Positions 1 to 11,223 are shown, numbered from the stretch's first letter. The stretch is DNA of 64,000 bases from Croceicoccus ponticola (GCF_004004515.1 NZ_RXOL01000003.1:1-64000); one strand, 5' to 3'. A program made the numbers and translations. The notes: a model not told the origin generated them from the sequence alone.

Positions 1-21
1 GTTCCGATATCTCGGGGAAAT

Positions 22-126
22 TCATTTCGGGGCCATCCTGATTGCTCCATCCAGACGGATCGTCTCGCCATTCAGCATCGGATTGGAAACTATCATTTCA
101 ACCATCTGAGCATATTCGTCAGGGTG
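22..126 (-). pseudogene. C-terminal remnant of a short-chain dehydrogenase (HSD17B10-type)
   Basis: Reading the minus strand, about 34 codons end in a TGA at 22-24 and spell a recognisable tail: [10 protein letters not shown], then SNPMLNGE, then [12 protein letters not shown]. This is the typical C-terminus of type II 3-hydroxyacyl-CoA dehydrogenases of the SDR superfamily. The frame has a stop at 139-141, and everything upstream lies inside the intact glmS, so the Rossmann fold and the Ser-Tyr-Lys catalytic residues are missing. The homology begins exactly where glmS stops (128-130). The simplest reading is a deletion that joined the end of an SDR gene to the end of glmS. A sequence that is only similar by chance is unlikely given the run of conserved residues. 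Confidence 0.7.
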
Positions 127-127
127 G

Positions 128-1951
<1,824 letters not shown>

Positions 1952-1990
1952 TGATCTAAATTCCTTGCTTCGCCCCCAAAGGGGAAGGTT

Positions 1991-2317
1991 TTAGTGGGGG
2001 AACTTGCTGTCCACGAACATCCGCGCAAATTCGCGTGGGTCGGGTTCAGTGCCGTGGGTGGCCAGGAATTTCACCTTGCCCTTGTCCCAAACCTCGCGGA
2101 TCGCGCCCGGCATCCCTGTGGGAAAGCTCATCCGCTGTTCGACGATCGATCGCCAGCTGCCCTGCAATCCGAACTTCTCGCGAAATTCGGGTTCCCTGAT
2201 CCTCAGGCTTATATCCGCGGCCTGATCGAGATGACCGGTCGCGTCCAGTACATAGCTGTCGAGCAGGCGCAGGAACGGCTTACCGGCATAACGGCCCGTG
2301 GTCGGCAGTTCGCTCAT
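1991..2317 (-). CDS. Conserved-looking 108-residue protein between glmU and glmS
   Basis: I do not recognise a named domain. The product starts MSELPTTGRYAGKPFLRLLDSYVL and is acidic and basic in turn, with no signal peptide or membrane segment. It contains WRSIVEQRMSFPTGMP and ends with REFARMFVDSKFPH. Its ATG overlaps the glmU stop by four bases (ATGA at 2314-2317), so translation is probably coupled, and it ends 39 bases before glmS. The position suggests a role tied to amino-sugar nucleotide synthesis or its control, but that is guilt by association only. Confidence 0.85.
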   Translation of the reverse strand: MSELPTTGRYAGKPFLRLLDSYVLDATGHLDQAADISLRIREPEFREKFGLQGSWRSIVEQRMSFPTGMPGAIREVWDKGKVKFLATHGTEPDPREFARMFVDSKFPH

Positions 2318-3678
2318 GCCTCGCCACCTTTTGCGGCCGCCTTTTTCCGCTTCATCGCATCGTGGAAACGGTCGGCCCAGCCGGGTTTCACCAGTTGTTC
2401 GGCGCGCACCATGCGCATTTCGCCATCGGCGACGTCGCGGCTGACTGCGCTACCCGCCGCGACGATGGCATCCGCGCCGATTTTTACCGGGGCGATCAGC
2501 GAAGAATTGGACCCGATAAAAGCGCGGTCGCCAATCTCCGTCCGGTGCTTGAAATAACCGTCGTAATTGCAAGTGATTGTACCCGCCCCGATGTTCGCGC
2601 CTGCGCCCACAGTGGCATCGCCAAGATAAGTCAGATGGTTTGCCTTGGCCCCCTTGCCCAGCGTCGCCTTTTTCATCTCGACGAAATTGCCGACCTTCGA
2701 TCCTTCGGCCATGACCGCGCCGGGACGCAGCCGTGCGAAAGGACCGACTTCGCAACCTTCGCCCACCGTCGCGCCCTCAAGATGACTGAACGCGCGGATC
2801 GTCGCGCCGCTGGCCACCGACACGCCGGGACCGAATACGACGTTCTGTTCGATCGTCACATCCTCGCCGATCTGTGTGTCATAACTGAAATACACGGTTT
2901 CGGGAGCCTTCAGCGTTACCCCTGCGTCCATCGCTTCTGCCCGCCGGAAATCCTGCCACTGCGCCTCGGCTGCGGCCAGTTCGCTGCGCGAATTGACGCC
3001 GGTGACTTCCTTGTAATCCTCACACTCCACCACTGCGCAACTGCGCCCGTCTTCGTTGGCAAGGTTCACGATGTCGGTAAGGTAGTATTCGCCCTGCGCA
3101 TTGCGATTGCCGACGCGGGACAACAACGCGAAAAGTTCGCTGCCCTTTACCGCCATCACGCCCGAATTGCAGAGGGTGCAGGCACGCTCCGCCTCGTTCG
3201 CGTCCTTTTGCTCCACCATTTTTTCGATACGGCCGAAACGGTCGGCGATGACGCGGCCATAACCCTGCGTCGCTGGCGGCCGGAAACCCAGCACGACCAC
3301 GGCGGGCGCATCGTCGGCGTGCAGCCTGTCGAGCATCGAACGCATGGTCGATGCCTTTACGAACGGGACATCGCCATAAAGGATGAGCACGTCGCCATCG
3401 AAACCGGACAGCGCGCCTTCGGCCTGTTGCACCGCGTGGCCGGTGCCAAGCTGCGGTTCCTGCACCGCATAGGCCACCCGGTCGCCCAGCGCGTCCTGCA
3501 CCTGTTCGCGATATTCGCCGACGATCACGACAGTCTTTTCTGGCTGCAGTTCGTCGGCCTGTTCCAGCAGGTGGAGGATCATCGAACGTCCCGCGACGGG
3601 GTGCAATACCTTGTGCAGCCCGCTTTTCAGGCGTGTGCCCTTGCCGGCGGCGAGAATGACGGTAGCGACGTTCTTCAT
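2314..3678 (-). CDS. glmU: Bifunctional GlcNAc-1-P uridyltransferase / glucosamine-1-P acetyltransferase
   Basis: Catalyses the last two steps to UDP-GlcNAc: acetylation of GlcN-1-P and UTP-dependent uridylation. The N-terminal pyrophosphorylase domain opens with VILAAGKGTRLKS and carries ILYGDVPF. After about residue 250 the protein becomes a left-handed beta helix of hexapeptide repeats, including KVGNFVEMKKATLG and NHLTYLGDATVG, and then the acetyl-CoA site region around IGAGTITCNYDG. The length of 454 residues is normal. It heads the leftward run toward glmS and is divergent from gph, with about 130 bases between the starts for both promoters. Confidence 0.97.
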   Translation of the reverse strand: MKNVATVILAAGKGTRLKSGLHKVLHPVAGRSMILHLLEQADELQPEKTVVIVGEYREQVQDALGDRVAYAVQEPQLGTGHAVQQAEGALSGFDGDVLILYGDVPFVKASTMRSMLDRLHADDAPAVVVLGFRPPATQGYGRVIADRFGRIEKMVEQKDANEAERACTLCNSGVMAVKGSELFALLSRVGNRNAQGEYYLTDIVNLANEDGRSCAVVECEDYKEVTGVNSRSELAAAEAQWQDFRRAEAMDAGVTLKAPETVYFSYDTQIGEDVTIEQNVVFGPGVSVASGATIRAFSHLEGATVGEGCEVGPFARLRPGAVMAEGSKVGNFVEMKKATLGKGAKANHLTYLGDATVGAGANIGAGTITCNYDGYFKHRTEIGDRAFIGSNSSLIAPVKIGADAIVAAGSAVSRDVADGEMRMVRAEQLVKPGWADRFHDAMKRKKAAAKGGEA

Positions 3679-3806
3679 GTGATCCCCAGGAAGGCATGGT
3701 CAGACCAAAAGGCCCATTCACTCGCGCTGTGCAAAAGCCCGGTGCAACAGGCCTTGCCAGCTTTCCGTTGCGCTTTCCAGACTGTCGGGCCAAGGCCCAC
3801 AGCCTT

Positions 3807-4541
3807 ATGCAAGACTTGTCACGCCCCTCGTCCGCGCCTGTCCCTGCGCCGCATCCAGCCAACCCCGCGCGCGCGCTGCGGTTCCACGCCGTCGGTTTCG
3901 ACCTCGATGGCACCCTGCTGGAAACTGCTCCCGATATCGCCAATGCCCTGAACCATGCGCTTCGCATGGCCGGGCGACCGACGATCGCGTTCGAACAGGT
4001 GCGCCCGATGATCGGCGGCGGGGCCAAGCGGCTTTTGGCAAAGGCATTGGCAGGCGATGGCAAAGAACGTGTCCCGGCCGAAACGCTCGATCCGCTTTAT
4101 GCCGAACTGCTATCGCATTACGAAGCGAACATCGCGGTCGAAACCAAGGCTTATGACGGCCTGATGCCCGCGCTGGACCAGTTGGCCGAAGCAGGCATCG
4201 CGGTGGGTGTCGCGACGAACAAGCTCGAATCGCTGGCCCGTCATTTGCTCGACCAAATGGGAATGCTCGACCGGTTCGCCTGCGTCATCGGCGGCGACAC
4301 GCTGGGCACGCAAAACGCCAAGCCGAAGCCCGACATGTTGTTCGAACTGCAACGCCAATGCGGCGGCGGTCCGGCGGCGTTCGTCGGCGATTCGATCTAT
4401 GACACCGGTGCGGCGCGGGCTGCGGGGCATCCGTGCGTGGCGGTAAGCTTCGGTTATCGCACCCAGCCTGTGACAGAGCTTGGGGCTGATGCGGTCATCG
4501 ATCATTTCGACGAATTGATACCCGCGCTTTCGATGCTTTGA
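3807..4541 (+). CDS. gph: Phosphoglycolate phosphatase, HAD family
   Basis: Dephosphorylates 2-phosphoglycolate from DNA 3'-end repair. HAD motif I is VGFDLDGTLLET, with the nucleophile and acid/base aspartates. Motif II lies in GVATNKLESL, the lysine of motif III in NAKPKPDML, and motif IV is FVGDSIYDTGAARAAG. I place the start at ATG 3807 (MQDLSRPSS), giving 244 residues. The frame stays open further upstream to 3696, but that extension is low-complexity and lies in the divergent promoter region with glmU. A related HAD sugar phosphatase is possible. Confidence 0.9.
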   Translation: MQDLSRPSSAPVPAPHPANPARALRFHAVGFDLDGTLLETAPDIANALNHALRMAGRPTIAFEQVRPMIGGGAKRLLAKALAGDGKERVPAETLDPLYAELLSHYEANIAVETKAYDGLMPALDQLAEAGIAVGVATNKLESLARHLLDQMGMLDRFACVIGGDTLGTQNAKPKPDMLFELQRQCGGGPAAFVGDSIYDTGAARAAGHPCVAVSFGYRTQPVTELGADAVIDHFDELIPALSML

Positions 4542-4555
4542 TCGGCGAAAGTGGT

Positions 4556-4579
4556 GTGGGGCTGGCCCGCCGCCCCCAC
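4556..4579. terminator. Candidate hairpin between convergent gph and DUF2794 gene
   Basis: A six-base GC-rich stem (GTGGGG at 4556-4561 with CCCCAC at 4574-4579) lies between the two convergent stop codons. There is no clear T-run after it, so it may only be an mRNA 3'-end stabiliser. Confidence 0.3.
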
Positions 4580-4610
4580 TGACATCATTACGCGATGAGA
4601 CAGCGGTGGT

Positions 4611-4958
4611 TCAGTCGACGAGCTTCACCAACCGCCGTTCGACCAGTGCCAGCACGTTGGCAAGTTCATGCCCGCGCTTCAAGACGTGGCCCGCTTCGCC
4701 GAACAGGGTCCACATGCCCTGACGTTGACGCAGCGCAGGCCGCTTTTCCAGACGCATTTCGGGCCGTTCGGAAGACCGGCGAAATGCTGCGAAATGGGCG
4801 GCGTCCTTCTGAAAATCCATCGCGTAATCGCGCCACTGTCCGGCGGCGACCATGCGGCCATAAAGATCAAGAATCTTTAGGATTTCGCCGCGCTCGAATC
4901 CTACTTGCAGCGGCTGACCCCGTGCGGGCGCAAGCGGCAACGGGACGACGTTATTCAT
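4611..4958 (-). CDS. DUF2794 family protein
   Basis: A small soluble protein of 115 residues. The family core is visible: ILDLYGRMVAAGQWRDYAMD, then FAAFRRSSERPEMRLEKRP, then HVLKRGHELANVL. This matches DUF2794, an alphaproteobacterial family of unknown function as far as I know. It is the last gene of a leftward run (DUF2066 gene, hda, cysE, this gene), 37 bases after cysE. No catalytic motif or membrane segment is visible. Confidence 0.88.
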   Translation of the reverse strand: MNNVVPLPLAPARGQPLQVGFERGEILKILDLYGRMVAAGQWRDYAMDFQKDAAHFAAFRRSSERPEMRLEKRPALRQRQGMWTLFGEAGHVLKRGHELANVLALVERRLVKLVD

Positions 4959-4995
4959 TCAGGCGCTCCGCATCGGAACGAACTTTCCGCAACGA

Positions 4996-5706
4996 TCATG
5001 CGCCGCGGGTTCCGTCTCCGTCGCGGGCGGCGCCGATGGTTTCGGGTTCGCCCGCCTGCGCACGCAGCCGTTCCAGTTCCGCCTTCATCGCGCCGATCTG
5101 CGCCTCAAGATCGTCGAGCCGGGGCGACGGTTCGCAGGGATCCTTGCACGGTGTGCCATATGGCATGAATTCACGCTGATAGGTTTCTGCCGACACCAGC
5201 GTCGAACGAGCCTTGACCCCGATCATGGTCGCCCCGTCGGGCACGTCCTCGGTCACGACCGCCGCCGCGCCGATGCGCGCACGCTTGCCAATGACGACCG
5301 GGCCAAGGATCTGTGCGCCCGAACCGACGATGGCGCCGTCCATCAACGTCGGGTGACGTTTTCCGGCGATGCCGTTGGTGGGGTTCGTGCCGCCGAGCGT
5401 CACGCACTGGTAGATCGTGACGTTGTCGCCGATCTGCGCGGTTTCGCCGATGACGGTAAAGCCATGGTCAATGAACAGGTTGCGCCCGATGGTCGCGCCT
5501 GGATGAATGTCGATCGCGGTCAGAAATCGCGAAAAATGGTTCACGAACCGGGCGGCAAAGAACATCTCCGCCTCGAACAGCCAGTGCGCCACGCGATGCA
5601 GGCCAAGTGCGAGCACGCCGGGATAAAGCATGATTTCCCAACGCGAACGGGGCGCAGGATCACGCTCGCGGACGCTATCGAGATAGGCGATCAAATTCTC
5701 GAACAT
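4996..5706 (-). CDS. cysE: Serine O-acetyltransferase (short EpsC-like form)
   Basis: Makes O-acetylserine from serine and acetyl-CoA for cysteine synthesis. At 236 residues it is shorter than the enterobacterial enzyme and resembles the EpsC/CysE short class. A helical N-terminus (LGLHRVAHWLFEAEMFFAAR) leads into the left-handed beta helix (HPGATIGRNLFIDHG, VIGETAQIGDNVTIYQCVTL, GKRHPTLMDGAIVGSGAQIL). The catalytic His-Asp pair is in the FIDHG and HPTL regions by family analogy. The C-terminal tail is charged and repetitive after residue 190. It sits between hda and the DUF2794 gene on the same strand. Confidence 0.93.
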   Translation of the reverse strand: MFENLIAYLDSVRERDPAPRSRWEIMLYPGVLALGLHRVAHWLFEAEMFFAARFVNHFSRFLTAIDIHPGATIGRNLFIDHGFTVIGETAQIGDNVTIYQCVTLGGTNPTNGIAGKRHPTLMDGAIVGSGAQILGPVVIGKRARIGAAAVVTEDVPDGATMIGVKARSTLVSAETYQREFMPYGTPCKDPCEPSPRLDDLEAQIGAMKAELERLRAQAGEPETIGAARDGDGTRGA

Positions 5707-5753
5707 GCCGGGATACTCCCACCTCGGCCGTGGATTGGCAAGATTGCCGCGTG

Positions 5754-6374
5754 CTAGAGCAGGTCGCCCTGCTCCGGCTCGTGGCCCGAAATCGCCTCTC
5801 GCCAGATCGTCTGCCGGGCGGGAGCCTTGCGCTCCATGCTCAGTCTGTCGATCTCGGCAATCAACGCCTCGACCGCGGCAAAGCTACGCTCCACCCGCGG
5901 CACGAGATAAGTGGTGGCCCCTTCGTCCAATGCAAGACCGCGCTGCGCAGCATGGGCTTCGACAAGGCCCGCCAGCATGGCGTCGTCAGGCGAATCGATC
6001 CCGAGATTGAGCGCCGCGCCAAGCCGCGAACCCAGATCGGGCAGCGTCACATTCCATTCCGAGGGGACTGGCCTACCGACCAACAGCAGTGGGCGTTTCG
6101 CGGCCTGTGCACGGTTCCATGCGTGGAACAGCTCATGTTCGTCCGCCAGTTCCGCATCGTCGATCGCGGTGCCAAGACCCGACGCTTCGAACCAACGGGC
6201 GATGAGCGATTTTCCCGAGCGCGGCGGGCCGGACAGGATCGCGGTGTGAAACGGCCAGTTGGCGTGATCCTCACATGCCCGCAAGGCTGCCTCGTTCGCG
6301 TTGCCGACGACGATGGATCGTTCGCGTCCCACCCCCGTAAGCGGCAGGACGATCTGGACCGGACGGCGCGTCAC
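5754..6374 (-). CDS. Hda-like DnaA-family regulator (P-loop ATPase)
   Basis: A 206-residue protein resembling Hda/HdaA, which promotes hydrolysis of DnaA-ATP together with the beta clamp and so limits re-initiation of replication. The P-loop is ILSGPPRSGKSLIARW. Farther on are RPLLLVGRPVPSEW, which fits a Walker B/sensor I region, and a helical C-terminus VERSFAAVEALIAEIDRLS. The N-terminus TRRPVQIVLPLTG carries a QIVLPL-type peptide, as expected for clamp binding. The start is GTG 6374, 10 bases after the stop of the DUF2066 gene; the frame is open further upstream but would overlap that gene. Confidence 0.82.
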   Translation of the reverse strand: MTRRPVQIVLPLTGVGRERSIVVGNANEAALRACEDHANWPFHTAILSGPPRSGKSLIARWFEASGLGTAIDDAELADEHELFHAWNRAQAAKRPLLLVGRPVPSEWNVTLPDLGSRLGAALNLGIDSPDDAMLAGLVEAHAAQRGLALDEGATTYLVPRVERSFAAVEALIAEIDRLSMERKAPARQTIWREAISGHEPEQGDLL

Positions 6375-6384
6375 GCGCCGATAC

Positions 6385-7692
6385 TCAGCGGCTGATCCGC
6401 AGCGCGTCTGTGCCCTGCGTGACTTGCCATCCGCGCGCCCGTAGCGAGCCTGCAAGCGCCGCGATGTCGCCCGAATATCCCACCTGCATGACCGACGTGC
6501 CGCCGATGGCGAGGCTGGACGTCGTCGTGCCGGTCACACCGGGAACGGAATTCAGCGCGCGCAAGGCCGCATCGAACGAAGCCGGATCGGGCGTTGCAAT
6601 CTGCACCGCGATGGAAATGCCCGCTGGCGTAGCGGTTTGTGCCGGCGCAGGGGTTGCAGCGCTGGTCTCCCGGGCAACGGGCGCGGGTGCCGCGCCATCG
6701 TTCGCCGCTGCGGTCAATGCCGCCAGCAGTTCGGGATCGATGACACCTTCTTCGATGTCGAGCGTCTTGTCGGCGCTCAATTTCCCGCTGGCCAGCGCCT
6801 GCGCATAAATCGAATCGAGCTTGTTCACCGCTTGTGCCAGCATCGCCGGCAGCGCTTCTTCGGTCTTTGCCGTCATCGTGAAACTGGCAAGGTAAGTGTT
6901 GTCGGCGCCATAGCGGGCCGTAAACGTCCCTTTAACCGGCCCTCCCGGCCATTGCCGTTCCAGCCGCGCAACGGGGAATACCACGTTGGCGGCGCCGAAT
7001 TCGTCGAGAATCACCCGCCACCACGACCGGCTGCGACGGCCCATCTGTCCTGCGGTCAGCAACAGCGATTCGCCGCCGCCGCCATAGGGCCGGACATAAT
7101 CGATAGGGCTATTGGCATTGCGATATTCCGCCCAGGCCCGCTGCCACGGGGTGCGCATTTCATACAACTGGCCCACGCCGCCCTGATAGACGATCGGGAC
7201 CACCAGTTGCGGCGCGGATCGCGTCAGGCTGTTGGTGGTACCGAAAATTTCGCCGGTGCGCGCACGATCGAAAATCACGCCAAGCGTCGCAATATAGCGG
7301 CGCGGGCCGATTTCCTCTCTCTCGATCACAACGGCAGAAATCATCGACTGCAATTGCGATTCGGGCAGCACGGGTGCCTTTTCGCCAGCGTGAGTCCGCT
7401 CGTAAAGCACTTCCCACGCCTTGCGCTGCGCTTCCTTCCACCCGTTTTCACGGGCTTCTATCGCGTTCTTGCCAGTGGTATTCACCTTGATCCCGCCGAC
7501 TTCGAAATCGCCCGTGTTGGCAAACGGGGCAATGCCGCGATCGCCTTCGACCTGCGCGATAAGGCGCCATCCGGCGAGCACGGCGAGCGCCAGCAGTGCG
7601 GTGACTAGCACCAAACGCCATTGCGCATCGCGCCCGAAAGGCGGTCGGAAAAGGGCCGCGAACGGGCGTGAGGGAGCTGTGGCGGTGGTCAT
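6385..7692 (-). CDS. DUF2066 domain-containing membrane-anchored protein
   Basis: 435 residues from ATG 7692. An N-terminal membrane anchor ([19 protein letters not shown]) is followed by a predicted periplasmic part. Family landmarks include [20 protein letters not shown] and [20 protein letters not shown] near the start of the mature region. An alanine/proline-rich linker (around residues 330-355) precedes a C-terminal domain ending in [18 protein letters not shown]. The function of DUF2066 is not known to me. It heads the run with hda, and the pairing may be conserved. An in-frame extension upstream of 7692 is open but overlaps the purM promoter region. Confidence 0.8.
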   Translation of the reverse strand: MTTATAPSRPFAALFRPPFGRDAQWRLVLVTALLALAVLAGWRLIAQVEGDRGIAPFANTGDFEVGGIKVNTTGKNAIEARENGWKEAQRKAWEVLYERTHAGEKAPVLPESQLQSMISAVVIEREEIGPRRYIATLGVIFDRARTGEIFGTTNSLTRSAPQLVVPIVYQGGVGQLYEMRTPWQRAWAEYRNANSPIDYVRPYGGGGESLLLTAGQMGRRSRSWWRVILDEFGAANVVFPVARLERQWPGGPVKGTFTARYGADNTYLASFTMTAKTEEALPAMLAQAVNKLDSIYAQALASGKLSADKTLDIEEGVIDPELLAALTAAANDGAAPAPVARETSAATPAPAQTATPAGISIAVQIATPDPASFDAALRALNSVPGVTGTTTSSLAIGGTSVMQVGYSGDIAALAGSLRARGWQVTQGTDALRISR

Positions 7693-7814
7693 GGCGGGCA
7701 AATCAGCCGAGGATATCGGGCCGGGAAGCGAACATCGTTTGGCCTCTTTGCCGAATGAGACGTGGAAATCCAAGCGCGAAAGCGATAATCGCCCCGCAAC
7801 TTGCGAGAGACCGA

Positions 7815-8933
7815 ATGACTGACACCTCAAAACCGACCAGTGAAACACACGAAAGCTATACTTACGCCAAGGCTGGCGTCTCGATCGAAGCGGGCAACGC
7901 TCTGGTGAAAGCCATCGGCCCGCTGGCAAAATCGACCGCCCGGTCCGGCGCAACCAGCGAACTGGGGGGATTCGGCGGCTTTTTCGATCCTCGCGCCGCC
8001 GGTTACATCGACCCGCTGCTGGTCGCCGCGAACGACGGCGTGGGCACCAAGGTAAAGCTGGCCATCGATCATGACCGCCACGACGAGATCGGCATCGACC
8101 TGGTCGCCATGTGCGTCAACGATCTCATCGTGCAAGGCGCAGAACCACTGTTCTTCCTCGACTATTTCGCGACCGGAAAGCTTGAGAACGGTGTCGCCAC
8201 CCGCGTCGTCGCCGGGATCGCCGATGGCTGCAAGATGGCCGGATGCGCGCTGATCGGTGGCGAGACGGCGGAAATGCCGGGCATGTACGCGACCGGCGAT
8301 TACGACCTCGCCGGTTTCTGCGTCGGCGCGGTCGAACGCGGCGAGCAATTGACCGGGGAAAAAGTGGCCGAAGGCGACATCCTTTTGGGCCTGGCGTCGT
8401 CGGGCGTCCATTCCAACGGCTATTCGCTGGTGCGCAGGCTGGCCGCGGACAAGGGCTGGAAGCTCGACCGCCCGGCCCTGTTCGATCAGGATACGCTGCT
8501 GGTCGATGCGCTGATCGCGCCGACGAAGATCTATGTGAAGAGTCTGCTCGGCCCCATTCGCGCAGGGCGCATCCATGCGCTGGCCCACATTACCGGCGGC
8601 GGCTTGCTGGAAAACGTGCCGCGGGTCCTGCCCGACGGATTGCATGCTCACATCGACGTCGGCGGCTGGATGCTGACGCCGCTGATGGCGTTCCTACAGG
8701 CGCAGGGAAATATCGAGCCAGAGGAAATGGCCCGCACCTTCAATTGCGGCATCGGCATGGTACTGGCCGTCGAAGCGGGCGAAGTCGAAAGCCTGATCGC
8801 CGATCTGACTGCGGCGGGCGAGCAGGTCTTCGTCATCGGTGCGATCCGGTCTGGAGACAAGGGTTGCACCGTTGCGGGACGCGAAGGCGAATGGTCGGCG
8901 CGCGAAAACTGGAGCGCGACGCACTTCGGCTGA
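7815..8933 (+). CDS. purM: Phosphoribosylformylglycinamidine cyclo-ligase
   Basis: AIR synthetase, the fifth step of purine synthesis, which closes the imidazole ring using ATP. The 372-residue product shows [48 protein letters not shown] and [11 protein letters not shown], all landmarks of the PurM fold, and [13 protein letters not shown] in the C-terminal half. Start ATG 7815 is preceded by GAGAG at 7805-7809. It is divergent from the DUF2066 gene. purN lies 1.3 kb downstream on the same strand with a convergent permease between them. Confidence 0.96.
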   Translation: MTDTSKPTSETHESYTYAKAGVSIEAGNALVKAIGPLAKSTARSGATSELGGFGGFFDPRAAGYIDPLLVAANDGVGTKVKLAIDHDRHDEIGIDLVAMCVNDLIVQGAEPLFFLDYFATGKLENGVATRVVAGIADGCKMAGCALIGGETAEMPGMYATGDYDLAGFCVGAVERGEQLTGEKVAEGDILLGLASSGVHSNGYSLVRRLAADKGWKLDRPALFDQDTLLVDALIAPTKIYVKSLLGPIRAGRIHALAHITGGGLLENVPRVLPDGLHAHIDVGGWMLTPLMAFLQAQGNIEPEEMARTFNCGIGMVLAVEAGEVESLIADLTAAGEQVFVIGAIRSGDKGCTVAGREGEWSARENWSATHFG

Positions 8934-8945
8934 ACGATGTCCGGT

Positions 8946-10094
8946 TCAGGTTGGGGGTGCCAAATCGCAGGCCGGCTCCGGCATTTGTGATACCGGGCGG
9001 TTCGATGACGCGAGCGATGGCTCGTCGCCGGTCACATCATCCTTGATCACTTTGGGCACGCTTTCGATATCCTCGCTCAGCGTGTCGCGCAGGTACAATT
9101 CGCGCACTCCGACAAAAGCGACCACCAGCAGGGCGCCGGCAAAGAAAACGCCGTAAATGCCGAACACAGCACCTGCGCCAAGAATCACGAACAGGGTGAG
9201 CGCTGGCGGAATGTTCACCACCTGCCTGTTGACCAACGGCGTAATCATCCACGCTTCCACCACCCGAATCACGAGGTAGGCTATCAGCGTATAAGTCAGG
9301 ACATCGCCGTCCTGCGTTGCGGCAATGCCGATCGCGGGCAGCATTGCGACAGCCGGACCGACATAGGGAACGAATTCGCTGATCCCGCCCAGAATGCCGA
9401 GCGCAGCCCAATGCTCGACCCCCGCCAGCCATAACGATCCGCCGATCAGCACGGCCATCGCGGTCATCGAGATAAGTTTCGCCTTCAGCCACAAGCGCAG
9501 CGCGATGCCCATTTCGCCCAGCGCGCGATCCATCGTCGCCCGCCCGCCACGCGGGGTCAGCAGGATGGCGGCGCGGCGATAGGGGCCAGGATTTACGGCA
9601 ATGAACATCGCGCCGATCAGCACGATCACGAAATTGAGCAGTATCGTCCCGACGCCCGCGACCAGCGAACCCAACCGATCCGCGATCGCACTGCCAGCGA
9701 CTGCGGCCTGCACGGCTTTCACCACCGTTGCACCGACCGGGCTGGAGCCGACAGTCCTTTCGATCGCGGCGACGGTTTCGGGCAAATTGTCGATCAGGTT
9801 CGCGATCTGGGCGCCGAACTGCACGGTCAGCAGATACCCCATCACGCCAAGTACCGCGAGGCAGAGCACGATGCCCAACCCCATGGCAAGATTGCGCTGC
9901 CTGACCCCGAATCGCACGAAAAGGTCGCCGGCGCTGCGAAAAGCGACCGCGCCCAGAATCGATCCGAATGCGAGCAGCAGGAGGTCCGCCGCGCGCCACA
10001 TTACGATCAGCACAGCCGCGATTGCGAGCGTATAGAGCAGGCGGCGCAAATATGGCGCATCTTCGGGATGCGGCCGAAACGGGACGCGTATCAA
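8946..10094 (-). CDS. AI-2E family transporter (PerM/UPF0118 type)
   Basis: A 382-residue integral membrane protein. It opens with a hydrophobic pair (LLYTLAIAAVLIVMWRAADLLLLAFGSILGAVAF), has a central amphipathic region, and ends with several membrane helices, including the family stretch ISEFVPYVGPAVAMLPAIG and the helices around LFVILGAGAVFGIYGVFFAG. Members have been linked to autoinducer-2 export or Na+/H+ antiport, and the true substrate here is unknown. It lies between purM and purN on the opposite strand and has its own divergent promoter region (10095-10217) with purN. Confidence 0.88.
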   Translation of the reverse strand: MIRVPFRPHPEDAPYLRRLLYTLAIAAVLIVMWRAADLLLLAFGSILGAVAFRSAGDLFVRFGVRQRNLAMGLGIVLCLAVLGVMGYLLTVQFGAQIANLIDNLPETVAAIERTVGSSPVGATVVKAVQAAVAGSAIADRLGSLVAGVGTILLNFVIVLIGAMFIAVNPGPYRRAAILLTPRGGRATMDRALGEMGIALRLWLKAKLISMTAMAVLIGGSLWLAGVEHWAALGILGGISEFVPYVGPAVAMLPAIGIAATQDGDVLTYTLIAYLVIRVVEAWMITPLVNRQVVNIPPALTLFVILGAGAVFGIYGVFFAGALLVVAFVGVRELYLRDTLSEDIESVPKVIKDDVTGDEPSLASSNRPVSQMPEPACDLAPPT

Positions 10095-10217
10095 GCCATT
10101 GCCTGTGCAGGTTGCCGCGCGTAGGGACTGCGGCTCGTCCGGGTCGGATTATGTGTCATCTGACACAGAACCCCGCGTACCGGCACCCTGTTCCACGGTT
10201 TCGAGGATCCTCGCGCC

Positions 10218-11183
10218 ATGATGCCGATCCGCGCGAAAGTCGCCGTCCTGATCAGCGGCACCGGTTCCAACATGGCCGCGCTGCTCTACGCCAGCCGCCG
10301 TGACGACTGTCCCTACGAGATCGTGCTGGTTGGATCGAACGATCCCGAGGCCGGTGGCCTCGCGCTGGCCAAGGCAGAGGGCATTGCCACTTTCGCCCTT
10401 CCACACAAGGGGATGAAGCGCGCCGAACACGATGCGGCGATGGAACGCGCGGTGCTGGATGCGGGCGCGCAGTACATCGCGCTGGCGGGTTACATGCGCA
10501 TTCTGTCGCCCGAATTCGTGTCCCGGTGGGAGGGGCGGATGCTCAACATCCATCCCTCGCTGCTGCCGAAGTACAAGGGGTTGGACACTCACGCCCGCGC
10601 GATCGAGGCAGGCGACAGCCACGCCGGTTGTTCGGTCCACCTCGTCACGGCGGAACTGGACGATGGGCCGGTGCTGGGCCAGACGCCGGTCGCTGTCGTG
10701 CCCGGCGATACGCCCGCGACGCTGGCGGGCCGCGTGCTGTTCGCCGAACATCAGCTTTATTCGCGAATGCTGGAAAAGCTCGTCACTCGCCCCTTTCGCG
10801 CCGACTGGCTGCTGGAGCGGGTGGGCGAAATCGCGCTTGCTTTGCCAGAGGCTGAACCGCGCGACAGCCACGGCGCGCCAGGCTGGCGCACAGGCGGCAA
10901 GAGCGGCAAGTTCTTCGCCTATTTCAACGACCAGCATCACGGCGAACCGCACATCGCGGTGCTCGTAAAAACCGACGGACCGGACGAACTGGCCGCGCTG
11001 GTAGAGCGCGATCCCGACATCTGGTTCCGCCCGGCCTATTACGGGGCGAGCGGGTGGGCGGGACTGATCCTAAACCGCCCCGGCGTAGACTGGGACCACG
11101 TAAACCACTGGCTGATGCGCAGCTGGCGGCAGGTCGCGCCCAAACGGCTGACCCGGTTCATGGACGCTGCGGACGAATTCTAG
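10218..11183 (+). CDS. purN: Phosphoribosylglycinamide formyltransferase fused to a YjbR-like domain
   Basis: Residues 1 to about 195 are PurN, which transfers a formyl group from 10-formyl-THF to GAR. The nucleotide loop is LISGTGSNMAALL, the catalytic Asn110/His112 lie in LNIHPSLLPKYKG, and the catalytic aspartate is in ELDDGPVLGQ (about 149). Typical PurN ends near 190-215 residues. Here about 115 more residues follow, resembling the MmcQ/YjbR fold: HGAPGWRTGGKSGKFFAYF, then IWFRPAYYGASGWAGLIL, then SWRQVAPKRL. No stop or internal start separates the two parts. What the added domain does is unknown. An alternative start at 10221 changes one residue. Confidence 0.93.
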   Translation: MMPIRAKVAVLISGTGSNMAALLYASRRDDCPYEIVLVGSNDPEAGGLALAKAEGIATFALPHKGMKRAEHDAAMERAVLDAGAQYIALAGYMRILSPEFVSRWEGRMLNIHPSLLPKYKGLDTHARAIEAGDSHAGCSVHLVTAELDDGPVLGQTPVAVVPGDTPATLAGRVLFAEHQLYSRMLEKLVTRPFRADWLLERVGEIALALPEAEPRDSHGAPGWRTGGKSGKFFAYFNDQHHGEPHIAVLVKTDGPDELAALVERDPDIWFRPAYYGASGWAGLILNRPGVDWDHVNHWLMRSWRQVAPKRLTRFMDAADEF

Positions 11184-11223
11184 CGATCGGTTGCGTGCCG
11201 GTTTAGGCCCGGCAAACGAATAA

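Noticed and set aside
1952-1990. glmS ribozyme or riboswitch upstream of glmS
   Set aside because: Only 39 bases separate glmS from the preceding gene, too short for the element, and it is not expected in alphaproteobacteria.
2362-3951. Open plus-strand frame of over 500 codons across glmU
   Set aside because: Antisense to a complete glmU; no domain and no ribosome-binding site.
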